In this document: in pieces, positions 41,016 through 49,094 of the stretch | Layout: each line of letters starts with the position of its first letter | How positions within the stretch are numbered: position 1 is the stretch's first letter | Program-made: the position numbers and the translations under genes | Assembly (NCBI RefSeq): GCF_902489365.1 | Contig: NZ_CABTZR010000008.1 | Coordinates: 1-51,781, forward strand | Direction of reading: 5' to 3' | Origin: an uncultured Corynebacterium sp. | GTDB lineage: Bacteria > Actinomycetota > Actinomycetes > Mycobacteriales > Mycobacteriaceae | DNA: 51,781 bases | The notes under the pieces: generated by a model | Database searches by the model: none | What the model saw: the letters and a program-made list of their open reading frames with translations, nothing else | What the model was told of the DNA's origin: nothing

Positions 41016-42170
41016 CTACATCAACGAACGGTAAATGTCTACGGTCTGCTGCGCGATGGTGGCCCACGAGAAGTCATCAATGGCGCGCTGGCGACCGGCG
41101 CTACCAAAGCGCTGCGTCAGTTCCTTGTCCGCTGCAACTCGATTCACGGCGGCGGCGAGATCAGCCTCAAAGGTGGCTTCATCAGCGGCGTCGTAATTGA
41201 CCAAAACGCCGGTCTCACCATCCATGACGACCTCTGGGATACCACCCACATTGGAGGCTACGACCGCGGTGCCGCACGCCATGGCTTCGAGGTTAACAAT
41301 GCCTAGCGGCTCATAGATCGACGGGCAGACAAACACATCGGCACCGGAATAGACCTGCTTAATCTCCTCGCGGGACAGCATGTCCTTAACCCAGAACACA
41401 CCATCGCGCTGCGAGCGCAGCTCCTCCACGAGGGCTTCGGTCTCCGCCGCAATCTCCGGCGTATCCGGCGCGCCCGCGCACAGCACGAGCTGAATGTCTT
41501 CGTCAAAGCTCTGGGCTGCCTTGAGCAGGTGCTTTACGCCCTTCTGTCGGGTGATGCGGCCGACGAAGGCGGCGATGGGGCGCTGCTTATCGACGCCCAG
41601 CTTATCCAGCACCGCCGACTCACCCGGCTGCCACACCTGCGTATCGATGCCGTTGAGGACCACATGCACCTTATCGGCGTCGATGCGGGGGTAGGCATCC
41701 AAGATGGAATCCTTCATGCCAGCGGACACTGCGATCACGGCGTCGGCGTACTCCATGGCGTTCTTTTCGGACCAAGAGGAGACCTCGTAACCACCGCCTA
41801 GCTGTTCGCGCTTCCACGGGCGGTGCGGCTCGAGGGAGTGTGCGGTGACCACGTGGGGAATGCCGTACAAGCGGCTGGCGAGGTGTCCACCCAAGCCCGT
41901 GTACCAGGTGTGGGAGTGAGCCACATCGATGTCGGAGGCGGCGTTGGCCATGCGCAGACCCGTAGACAGCGTCTGCAGCGCGGCGTTGGCCTCCTTCAAT
42001 GCGGGGTCAACGCCATGGACAAAGACGTCTTTCTCGTCGCGCTCAGACCCCATGCAGTGGACGGAGACATCGATAATCTCGCGCATGAAACGGGTGAGCT
42101 CTGCAACATGGACGCCCGCCCCGCCGTAAATCTCCGGCGGATACTCCTTAGAAAAAATTCCGGCTCTCAT
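41016..42170 (-). CDS. glgA: Actinobacterial glycogen synthase / GT4 glucosyltransferase GlgA (GlgM-like)
   Basis: The 384-residue GT-B fold protein begins MRAGIFSKEYPPEIYGGAGVHVAEL, the start of the actinobacterial GlgA class, and has FVGRITRQKGVKHLLKA and the C-terminal PSIYEPLGIVNLEAMACGTAVVAS sugar-nucleotide site. It uses ADP-glucose to lengthen alpha-glucan. In mycobacteria the homologue also makes maltose 1-phosphate, and the two activities cannot be separated by sequence. It is divergent from glgC, which makes ADP-glucose, and operonic with the GH32-like gene. Confidence 0.92.
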   Translation of the reverse strand: MRAGIFSKEYPPEIYGGAGVHVAELTRFMREIIDVSVHCMGSERDEKDVFVHGVDPALKEANAALQTLSTGLRMANAASDIDVAHSHTWYTGLGGHLASRLYGIPHVVTAHSLEPHRPWKREQLGGGYEVSSWSEKNAMEYADAVIAVSAGMKDSILDAYPRIDADKVHVVLNGIDTQVWQPGESAVLDKLGVDKQRPIAAFVGRITRQKGVKHLLKAAQSFDEDIQLVLCAGAPDTPEIAAETEALVEELRSQRDGVFWVKDMLSREEIKQVYSGADVFVCPSIYEPLGIVNLEAMACGTAVVASNVGGIPEVVMDGETGVLVNYDAADEATFEADLAAAVNRVAADKELTQRFGSAGRQRAIDDFSWATIAQQTVDIYRSLM

Positions 42171-42343
42171 ACTCGCCAGAATACGGACATTCTGCAGTGC
42201 GCGCTAAACCTTCATATTGCGCGCTACAGGCGCGGCTGGCACGCCAATTAAGGAAGCTAGTGGAAGGAGAGGACGCAGGAAGCGGGTGGGCGGTAAAGGG
42301 GGTAAAATCACGCAGTCTTCGTCTGCGCGATCCAGAAAACGTC

Positions 42344-42349
42344 TATAGA
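42344..42349 (+). promoter_or_regulatory. -10 box of leaderless glgC
   Basis: TATAGA ends 9 nt before GTG 42359. The intervening TTGGGTG-type sequence is not a good ribosome site at that spacing, so a leaderless mRNA is likely. It lies in the glgA-glgC divergent region. Confidence 0.5.
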
Positions 42350-42358
42350 TTGGGTGGT

Positions 42359-43576
42359 GTGAGAAGCCTTCCTAATGTCCTTGCCATTGTCCTTGCCGGC
42401 GGCGAGGGAAAGCGCCTCTTTCCCCTGACGGAAGACCGCGCTAAGCCCGCCGTTCCTTTCGGCGGCTCCTACCGCCTGATCGATTTCGTGCTGTCGAACC
42501 TCGTTAACGCCGGATACCTCAAGATTGCGGTGCTAACCCAGTACAAGTCCCACTCCTTGGACCGCCACATTTCCCAGGCGTGGAACCTGTCTGGGCCGAC
42601 CCCGCAGTACATCGCCTCCGTACCCGCCCAGCAGCGCCGCGGTAAGCGTTGGTACAACGGTTCGGCCGATGCCATTTTGCAGTCGCTGAACCTGATTTAT
42701 GACGAGAAGCCGGATTACGTCATCGTCTTTGGCGCCGACCACGTCTACCGCATGGACCCGGCCCAGATGGTGGAGGAGCACATCGCGACCGGCCTGGACT
42801 GCTCGGTGGCGGGCATCCGCGTGCCGCGTTCGGAGGCTTCTGCCTTTGGCTGCATCCAGGCGGATGGGATGGGCACGATTACGGAGTTCGTCGAGAAGCC
42901 TGCGAATCCCCCGGCCACCCCGGATGATCCGAACATGACCTATGCCTCCATGGGCAACTACGTCTTCACCACGCAGGCGCTTATCGACGCTTTGCTGGAA
43001 GACGAAAAGAATGAGGACTCCGCACATGACATGGGCGGCAACATTATCCCTTACTTCGTCAAGCGCGAGCAGGCACACGTCTACGACTTCATGGCCAACG
43101 AGGTTCCCGGTTCTACGGAGCGTGACCATGGCTATTGGCGCGATGTCGGTACCATTGACTCCTTCTATGAGGCGCACATGGACATGATTTCGGTGCACCC
43201 CATTTTCAACCTGTACAACCGTTCGTGGCCCATTCACTCCACGGATGATTCAAACTTCCCGCCGGCAAAGTTTGTGCAGAACGGTATCGCGCAGTCCTCG
43301 ATGGTGGCTCCGGGCTGCATCGTCTCCGGCGGTACGGTGCGCAACTCTGTGCTCTCCTCGGACGTGCATGTGGCCGATGGTGCGACGGTGGAAGGCTCCG
43401 TCATCTTGCCGGGCGTGCGCATTGGCCGCGGCGCGGTGGTCCGCCACGCCATCCTGGACAAGAACGTGGTGGTCAGCGATGGCGCCATCATCGGCGTGGA
43501 CCGCGAGCGCGATGAGGAGCGCTTCAAGGTTTCCGAAGGCGGCGTGGTTGTCGTGGGCAAGAACGTAAAGGTCTAA
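42359..43576 (+). CDS. glgC: Glucose-1-phosphate adenylyltransferase
   Basis: The 405-residue enzyme makes ADP-glucose from ATP and glucose 1-phosphate. Its pyrophosphorylase motif GGEGKRLFPLTEDRAKPAVPFGG is at about 16-38, then GTADAILQSL-like and IVFGADHVYRMD, WRDVGTIDSFYEAHMD, and a C-terminal left-handed beta-helix (SGGTVRNSVLSSDVHVADGATVEGSVILPGVRIG type). GTG 42359 gives MRSLPNVLAIVLAGGEG, the normal N-terminus, so the 54-residue upstream extension is not real. An imperfect terminator follows. Confidence 0.95.
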   Translation: MRSLPNVLAIVLAGGEGKRLFPLTEDRAKPAVPFGGSYRLIDFVLSNLVNAGYLKIAVLTQYKSHSLDRHISQAWNLSGPTPQYIASVPAQQRRGKRWYNGSADAILQSLNLIYDEKPDYVIVFGADHVYRMDPAQMVEEHIATGLDCSVAGIRVPRSEASAFGCIQADGMGTITEFVEKPANPPATPDDPNMTYASMGNYVFTTQALIDALLEDEKNEDSAHDMGGNIIPYFVKREQAHVYDFMANEVPGSTERDHGYWRDVGTIDSFYEAHMDMISVHPIFNLYNRSWPIHSTDDSNFPPAKFVQNGIAQSSMVAPGCIVSGGTVRNSVLSSDVHVADGATVEGSVILPGVRIGRGAVVRHAILDKNVVVSDGAIIGVDRERDEERFKVSEGGVVVVGKNVKV

Positions 43577-43601
43577 GCCGCGAGACAGCGCAGCGCCTTA
43601 A

Positions 43602-43644
43602 GCGGGCGTGTGGGTGGATTGAAGTCCACTCCACGTCCGCTTTT
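43602..43644 (+). terminator. Probable terminator after glgC
   Basis: GCGGGCGTGTGGGTGGA (43602-43618) pairs imperfectly with TCCACTCCACGTCCGC (about 43625-43640) and is followed by TTTT. The stem is long, with one bulge and mismatches. Confidence 0.6.
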
Positions 43645-43730
43645 CGTGGTTTTGGTGGCGCCGACGAGTCCCGGAATGCTTCAGGAGCCTGCGCAACACC
43701 GCCCTGCAACACCGCACCTTTCAGTACACT

Positions 43731-43793
43731 CCCTTCGCGCTCACCGAGAGCGCGCAGCCCGCCTAGCGAAGCCCCCACGGTGAGCGCGAAGGG
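43731..43793. repeat. 63-bp palindromic repeat, copy 7
   Basis: Perfect 15-bp arms CCCTTCGCGCTCACC (43731-43745) and GGTGAGCGCGAAGGG (43779-43793) enclose a 33-nt centre, one longer than in the other copies. It lies between the convergent glgC and O-methyltransferase genes. Confidence 0.9.
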
Positions 43794-43980
43794 TGGGGGA
43801 AAGGGTGGGGACGTAGAAGGAGTAAAAAGTCGGCGCAAAAAGGCCACCGGCGACGCAAGGCGGGGTTTAGCTCGGAGACGTATCAGTGGCTAAACCAACG
43901 GTGCCCTAGATGACGAAAACCTCCGTGCCGATCGAAAAACGGGCGATGGTTTTGGCAGATCGGGCAGTTTCAGAAGGCGA

Positions 43981-44628
43981 CTACAGCTTGGTGATGAGCG
44001 TCAGGCCCGCACCGTAGGGCAGGCGCGTGACGGCCGCGCCCTCAAGGGAGCGGGCAACCTCGTCGGCCTCGCGGGCGGCGGCGGTGTCGCGGTCGGTGCG
44101 GGAGGGGTCGGCCACGGTGCCGTCGAGAAGCGCATTGGCCAACACCAAGGTGCCGTGCTGGTGCAGCAGGGGCCACGCAGCCTTGAGCAACGCGGGCATT
44201 TCGAGTGCGGGGACCTCGGCGTAGATCACCTGATAGGTGTCATTAGCCAGGCGGCCCATGATGTCGAGCGGGCGAGACGGCAAGAAGCGCCCACGGCTAG
44301 GGGAGTAGCCGGCCTCGCGGAAGGTTCGCTTGGCGCTGGCTTGGTGCTCTGCCTCCGGGTCAATGCAGGTCAGGATTCCGTTGTCCGGCATCCCTGCCAG
44401 CAGATACAGGCCTACGACGGATGCTGCGGGAGTAATCGCCACCGCCTGGGGGCGCGAGGTGGTGCCGGACGAGACCGCCACAAGCGTGCTGAGCAGCTGG
44501 CCGGTGGCTTCATCCGGGGCCGGCAGGCCGTACTCCTCCGCATGGGCGCGGGCGCCGGCGAGCACCTCGGAGACCTCGCTGGTGGATTCAATATAGGTTC
44601 GCATTGCGTCATAAGCCGTAGTAGTCAC
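43981..44628 (-). CDS. O-methyltransferase-family protein
   Basis: The 215-residue SAM-dependent methyltransferase has the fold of the catechol/caffeoyl-CoA O-methyltransferase family. It has AITPAASVVGLYLLAGMPDNGILTCIDPEAEHQ (SAM site), YQVIYAEVPALEMPALLKAAWPLL and HGTLVLANALLDG. The glycine-rich motif I is weak (AITPAASVVGLYLLAG) compared with EVGTGAG in relatives. It is syntenic with the methyltransferase divergent from sigE in mycobacteria. GTG 44628 is chosen because TATGGT ends 8 nt upstream, and the resulting length matches that homologue. The substrate is unknown. Confidence 0.8.
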   Translation of the reverse strand: MTTTAYDAMRTYIESTSEVSEVLAGARAHAEEYGLPAPDEATGQLLSTLVAVSSGTTSRPQAVAITPAASVVGLYLLAGMPDNGILTCIDPEAEHQASAKRTFREAGYSPSRGRFLPSRPLDIMGRLANDTYQVIYAEVPALEMPALLKAAWPLLHQHGTLVLANALLDGTVADPSRTDRDTAAAREADEVARSLEGAAVTRLPYGAGLTLITKL

Positions 44629-44636
44629 AAAAGAAA

Positions 44637-44642
44637 ACCATA
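44637..44642 (-). promoter_or_regulatory. -10 box of the leaderless O-methyltransferase gene
   Basis: TATGGT on the minus strand ends 8 nt before GTG 44628, which suggests a leaderless mRNA and excludes the longer upstream frame. No clear -35 was seen. Confidence 0.45.
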
Positions 44643-44791
44643 GTGAAATCGTCACCATTGCGTGCTGAGAATCGCCCGCAACTCTCCTCAGCTGTGACGC
44701 AAGAAGCGCATGTAAGCGGTGTGACGGATTCACAGGCTGCTCACAGGGCCGTGGCTGGAGTTTCGCCGCGCACTATAGAAAGATATTCGGC

Positions 44792-45457
44792 ATGACCACA
44801 CAGCAGCGCGAGTTTGAGCCCGCTCACCGTTCCACCGAATCCTCTGCCATTGGCAGCCATGATGCCAGCGCTGAAACTGAGAAGTTGACCGGAACCGCTG
44901 CGTTCGACGCCGGCCAGGCCGATATGCCTTCCTGGGGCGAACTCGTGGCTGAGCACGCCGATGATGTCTATCGCTTGGCTTACCGCCTCTCCGGTAACCA
45001 GCACGATGCTGAAGATCTCACGCAGGAGACTTTCATGCGTGTCTTCCGCTCCTTGGATAAGTACCAAGCGGGAACTTTTGGGGGCTGGCTGCACCGCATC
45101 ACCACTAACCTCTTCTTGGACATGGTCCGCCACCGCTCCAAGATCCGCATGGAAGCTCTGCCGGAGGATTATGAGCGTGTCCCCGGCACTGACATGACCC
45201 CGGAGCAGGCCTACACGGAGGCTAACCTCGATCCGGCGCTGCAGGCGGCACTGGATAACCTCGCACCGGATTTTCGCGTGGCGGTGGTTCTCTGTGACGT
45301 CGTGGGCATGAGCTACGACGAGATTGCTGAAACCCTCGGCGTGAAGATGGGCACCGTGCGCTCCCGCATCCACCGTGGCCGCTCCCAGCTGCGTGCTGCT
45401 CTGGAAAAGGAAGCCCAGACCAACGCAGACACCCGCAGCCTGCTGCGTACGCGCTAG
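44792..45457 (+). CDS. sigE: ECF sigma factor SigE
   Basis: The 221-residue sigma-70 group IV factor has a disordered N-terminal extension of about 45 residues. Region 2 is at about 52-115 (DVYRLAYRLSGNQHDAEDLTQETFMRVFRSL) and region 4 at about 150-205 (VVLCDVVGMSYDEIAETLGVKMGTVRSRIHRGRSQLR). It directs envelope/heat stress transcription in corynebacteria and mycobacteria. TATAGA at 44774-44779 is a probable -10. Its anti-sigma gene follows 94 bp later. Confidence 0.93.
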   Translation: MTTQQREFEPAHRSTESSAIGSHDASAETEKLTGTAAFDAGQADMPSWGELVAEHADDVYRLAYRLSGNQHDAEDLTQETFMRVFRSLDKYQAGTFGGWLHRITTNLFLDMVRHRSKIRMEALPEDYERVPGTDMTPEQAYTEANLDPALQAALDNLAPDFRVAVVLCDVVGMSYDEIAETLGVKMGTVRSRIHRGRSQLRAALEKEAQTNADTRSLLRTR

Positions 45458-45551
45458 ACTGGGCAGCGTTTGAGTCCTGGAGCGTGAGAGTTCCGCAGCC
45501 AAGCACGAGGCCACTGCAGAAGAGCATGCACTGAGGTGAGGTGACGTTGAG

Positions 45552-46001
45552 GTGAAAGCAGAAGGGCAGAGCAGCGACGGGCATTCCCTGAGCCTGTCCG
45601 GGTTCTTCACCGAGGCCCAAGCCAAAGCTCGCGATAAGGCAAAGACACGGGCCCAGCGGGCCGATACCATCGGCCACTTGGGGCCTGAAGCAGTCGTCGC
45701 TTTTGTTGACGGTGAAATGCCAGCCAAGTATGCCCACCGCGTACGCATCCACCTCGTGCACTGCCCGGAATGCCGGGCAGAAATCCACCACCAGCGCAAC
45801 GCCGCCGAATGGGTTCGCGAATGTAGCGTGGATTCTCACGTTAAGGCGCCGGACTCGCTCATGGCGAAGCTCGCGGGTATTGCCCATCAAGGGGCAGGCC
45901 CCGGGCCAGATGCGGAGGCGCCTGCTCACCAGCCACGCCAGGATTTCCTGGACAAGGTGGAGATGGTTGTGCGTGCCATTCGGCATAACCAGAGGGGATA
46001 A
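45552..46001 (+). CDS. cseE: Zinc-binding anti-sigma factor of SigE
   Basis: The 149-residue cytoplasmic protein has the ZAS motif H67-x3-C71-x2-C74 (HLVHCPEC), which together with an upstream His holds zinc and senses thiol stress. It has no transmembrane helix, as in RseA/CseE of mycobacteria and corynebacteria. GTG 45552 follows a GAGGTGAGGTGA run. Its position directly after sigE identifies the partner. Confidence 0.9.
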   Translation: MKAEGQSSDGHSLSLSGFFTEAQAKARDKAKTRAQRADTIGHLGPEAVVAFVDGEMPAKYAHRVRIHLVHCPECRAEIHHQRNAAEWVRECSVDSHVKAPDSLMAKLAGIAHQGAGPGPDAEAPAHQPRQDFLDKVEMVVRAIRHNQRG

Positions 46002-46084
46002 TTCTAGAGGGTGTTAATTCAAGCCCCGAAGCCCCCGCGTGCCCGTTAGCCTGTCGCCTTCGTTGAAGTAGTTAAGATAGTTTC

Positions 46085-46660
46085 GTGTTTTCCTCAATTG
46101 GTTGGGTAGAGATCCTCGTCATCGTGCTGCTGGGTCTGGTGATCATCGGCCCTGAGCGTCTGCCCGGTGTGATCATGGATGTCCGTGCGGCTATCTACGC
46201 GGCGCGCAAGGCCATTGCGAATGCCAAGGCGGAGCTCAACGGTGAAATGAGCGGTCTCGGTGCGGAGTTCGATGATCTCCGGGTGCCTTTGAGCCAGGCG
46301 GCGGAGTGGACGCGCATGGGCCCGCGCGGGGTTATCACCAAGGCGCTTTTCGACGGCGACGATTCCGCCTGGGATGATTTCAACCCGAAGAAGATGGCGG
46401 AGGACATCAAGAAGAGCACCAGCCCGTACGAGCACGACGCGGACATGAGCAACCAACCCGCGCACACGCAGCAGGGGCCGGCGCAACCGGCGCCGGAGCA
46501 GAATACTGGCCGGCCGACTTTTGATTATTCGCAGGTCTACCCGGACCTAGGCGCCGGAGCACAGCAGCCGACGGGGGAGAAGGCGAAAACGACACAGCCC
46601 CCGCGCGGTGGGAATGGACCCACCGGCGAGGGCAGCTCCTCCTGGGAGGATGTCACCTAA
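46085..46660 (+). CDS. tatB: Twin-arginine translocase subunit TatB
   Basis: The 191-residue protein has one N-terminal membrane helix (FSSIGWVEILVIVLLGLVIIGPERLP) with the conserved Glu and the GPERLP turn. An amphipathic helix follows, then a Pro/Gln-rich tail likely to be disordered. It works with TatC to recruit folded substrates. It starts with GTG 46085, after sigE/cseE as in mycobacteria, and is convergent with mrp. Confidence 0.92.
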   Translation: MFSSIGWVEILVIVLLGLVIIGPERLPGVIMDVRAAIYAARKAIANAKAELNGEMSGLGAEFDDLRVPLSQAAEWTRMGPRGVITKALFDGDDSAWDDFNPKKMAEDIKKSTSPYEHDADMSNQPAHTQQGPAQPAPEQNTGRPTFDYSQVYPDLGAGAQQPTGEKAKTTQPPRGGNGPTGEGSSSWEDVT

Positions 46661-46667
46661 AGGTTAT

Positions 46668-47807
46668 TTAGCCCTTGCGGGTCACGCCCAAGCCGAGCTT
46701 CTTGCCCACGAGGGAATCGGAGCGCACCGCAATGGAATCGGCCACCTTGGTGATGGCTTGGGTAGCGGGGGAGTCGGGCGCGGAGATGACGATGGGGGTT
46801 CCGGCATCGCCCGCGGCGCGCAGGCTCGGATCCAGTGGGATGCTGGACAGCAGGGGAACCTCGTGGCCCAGCAGTACGCTGAGGCGCTCGGCCACCACGC
46901 TGCCGCCGCCGGAGCCGAAGATGTCCATGGTGGAGCCGTCCGGCATGACCATGGCACCCATGTTCTCAATCACGCCGGCCACGCGTTGGCGCGTTTGCTG
47001 CGAGATGGAACCGGCGCGCTCAGCCACCTCGGCCGCAGCCGCCTGCGGCGTGGTCACGATGAGCAGCTCCGCATTGGGGATGAGCTGGGCCACCGACAGG
47101 GCAACGTCGCCAGTACCCGGCGGCAGGTCCAGCAGGAGCACGTCCAAATCGCCCCAGAAGACGTCCGCGAGGAATTGCTGGAGGGCGCGGTGGAGCATCG
47201 GCCCGCGCCAGACGACGGGTGCATTGCCCTCCACGAACTGGCCAATGGAGATGTGCTTGATGCCGTGGGAGATGGGGGGAAGCAGCATTTCGTCGTCAAG
47301 CACGGTTGGCCCGGCAGTAGAACCCAGCAGGCTGGGCACGGAGTGGCCGTAGATATCGGCGTCCACGATGCCCACCTTGAGACCCTTCTTGACCAAGGCC
47401 GCAGCCAGGTTCACCGTGACGGAAGACTTGCCCACGCCACCCTTGCCGGAGGCTACCGCGAAAACGCGGGTGGTGGACTCGGGCTTGGCGAAGGGGATCT
47501 CCGGTTCGGCTTGCCCGCCGCGCAGCTTCTGCTTGAGCTCTTTACGCTGCTCGTCGCTCATCGGCGTCATGGAGATGCTGATCTCGCCGACACCGTCGAG
47601 CTCTGCCACGGCCGCGCGGGTATTGGACTCGATGGTGCTCTTCATCGGGCAGCCTGCGATGGTGAGATACAGCTCGATATCCACGTCCGAGCCGTTAACG
47701 GCCACGGACTTCACCATGCCGAGCTCCGTGATGGGGCGGCCGATTTCTGGGTCATCGACGCGGCTAAGCGCGTCGCGAACGGAAGATTCAGTAATAGCGC
47801 TAGTCAT
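46668..47807 (-). CDS. mrp: Mrp/NBP35-family ATP-binding protein
   Basis: The 379-residue P-loop ATPase has an N-terminal MIP18/DUF59 domain (about 1-90) and then the deviant Walker A SGKGGVGKSSVTVNLAAAL with DADIYGHSVPSLLG. Family members carry and transfer Fe-S clusters. The CxxC that holds the cluster in ApbC-type proteins (near ENM) is replaced by AMVMPDGSTM, as is common in Actinobacteria. ATG 47807 lies 10 nt after TAGACT, so it may be leaderless. Confidence 0.9.
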   Translation of the reverse strand: MTSAITESSVRDALSRVDDPEIGRPITELGMVKSVAVNGSDVDIELYLTIAGCPMKSTIESNTRAAVAELDGVGEISISMTPMSDEQRKELKQKLRGGQAEPEIPFAKPESTTRVFAVASGKGGVGKSSVTVNLAAALVKKGLKVGIVDADIYGHSVPSLLGSTAGPTVLDDEMLLPPISHGIKHISIGQFVEGNAPVVWRGPMLHRALQQFLADVFWGDLDVLLLDLPPGTGDVALSVAQLIPNAELLIVTTPQAAAAEVAERAGSISQQTRQRVAGVIENMGAMVMPDGSTMDIFGSGGGSVVAERLSVLLGHEVPLLSSIPLDPSLRAAGDAGTPIVISAPDSPATQAITKVADSIAVRSDSLVGKKLGLGVTRKG

Positions 47808-47968
47808 AACGCGCATTAGTCTAGTCACTTGCTATCGGGGAGAGCCACACCGCCGTCTGGCCAGCGGGGTGTGTAAGATTCAGCCAGATGCTGCGGCCCA
47901 GCGCTGCGGACTGAGGACCCTGAAGAACAGCGGCATGTGTGCTCGACATGTCCGGTTGAATAGAAAGA

Positions 47969-48745
47969 ATGCGCCTGATTCTGATGCCCCGCCTTATTGC
48001 ACGTTCCCGCACCTTCGCCCACGTTGTTGGGGTGGCCTTGGTGGGGGTTGTGGGGGCGTCGTTAAGCGCCTGCTCTGGGTATGAACCCAAGCCGGATCCG
48101 AACCCAGTGAACTCGGCGCCGATCACTATCATGATTGACCCGACGTCCCATGAGCAGCGCGTTTTGGCGGAAATCTACCGCCAGACTCTGCGTGATGAGG
48201 GGCGCGCGGTTACCGTTTCCCGGAAACCGATGTTGGTGCGGCGCGGCGGTGAACACGTCAGCGGGATAAGCACGAACGGTAACTTCTTCGTTGGTTGCAC
48301 TGGCGAGTTTCTAAACGTCTACAACCCGGAGGAAGCCCGCACGATTTCCAAGGACTATGTGGCCGCCAAGGATGAGGGGACCAAGGACGTGGATTTCTTG
48401 GAGCGCACCCACGTTGCGCTCATGGCCTCGTTGCCCCCAGAGGTCTCCGTGGTAGAGCCCGCGGGTGCGGAGGGGTGCCCCAACTCCAAGCCGGAGCTGC
48501 CGCAAAACTATGTCGTGGTCTACCAGGACGGGTTATTCAACCGCGATGAGAAACTAGAGATTGCGTCCTTCACCAAGTTCCTCACCGCGCAGGACTTGGA
48601 TGAAGTCGTAGGGGAAGTGGACGACTCCGAGGATTTCGAGGCAGCCGTGCGTGCCTGGATGGAGGCCAATCTCCAGCAGAACCTTAACGAGGAGGGCGAC
48701 TCCAATTCCTCTGGTGGCTCGGATTTGGTCCACGAGGAATCCTAA
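47969..48745 (+). CDS. Putative lipoprotein
   Basis: The 258-residue precursor has a basic start, a hydrophobic core (VVGVALVGVVGASLS) and lipobox LSAC with Cys35. The mature part begins with a strand-helix pattern (ITIMIDPTSHEQRVLAEIYRQTLRDEG) reminiscent of periplasmic-binding proteins of the OpuAC type, but similarity is too weak to name a ligand. It ends in a Ser/Asn/Asp-rich tail. An ATG at 47984 is an alternative start. No transporter genes are adjacent. Confidence 0.7.
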   Translation: MRLILMPRLIARSRTFAHVVGVALVGVVGASLSACSGYEPKPDPNPVNSAPITIMIDPTSHEQRVLAEIYRQTLRDEGRAVTVSRKPMLVRRGGEHVSGISTNGNFFVGCTGEFLNVYNPEEARTISKDYVAAKDEGTKDVDFLERTHVALMASLPPEVSVVEPAGAEGCPNSKPELPQNYVVVYQDGLFNRDEKLEIASFTKFLTAQDLDEVVGEVDDSEDFEAAVRAWMEANLQQNLNEEGDSNSSGGSDLVHEES

Positions 48746-49094
48746 AAGGTTGTGCCAACCGCTTGTTCGTGTACTTTTCATGACGGTGGGCGCGCTGTGC
48801 TTGGCGACGTCTCCCCGTGCCCTACATGCAGAAACCTCAGCCCGTCTCATGGGGTGGACAATTCAGCGACTTTTCAGCTTTCGAAATGCTGTGAACTGTT
48901 GTCGATAAATGGCTGATGAGTAGGTATTTTTTCTTGCTTTCCTCCTCCTTGGTAGGTATTATTTTAACCGATAACCTGTCTATTCCCTGTCTGTTCTCTC
49001 GGGTATTTGTGGGGAGAGCGCTTGGCAAGTCCTAAGACCAATGCTTTCCCACGGGGGGGCGAGGCAGAGTGTTGCATTGGAAAGGTCTATTGGA
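48746..49094. other. AT-richer spacer upstream of the surface-protein gene
   Basis: This 349-bp gap is clearly richer in A+T than its surroundings, especially 48900-48990. It holds two copies of GTAGGTATT (at about 48921 and 48952) and pyrimidine runs. It probably contains the promoter and long leader of the surface-protein gene. No gene is evident. Confidence 0.5.

Larger units (their letters stand above)
43577..43980. other. Intergenic region after glgC
   Basis: This 404-bp gap holds the glgC terminator and palindromic repeat copy 7. The remaining 43800-43980 shows no gene or structured RNA that I can support. Confidence 0.6.

Noticed and set aside
44808..44818. Further copy of the palindrome arm (CCCGCTCACC) inside sigE
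   Set aside because: Only ten bases match, it is coding sequence, and there is no inverted partner at 62 bp.
46608..47819. 403-codon open frame antisense to mrp
   Set aside because: Mrp has intact Walker motifs and a good start. The opposite frame is a codon-bias shadow.
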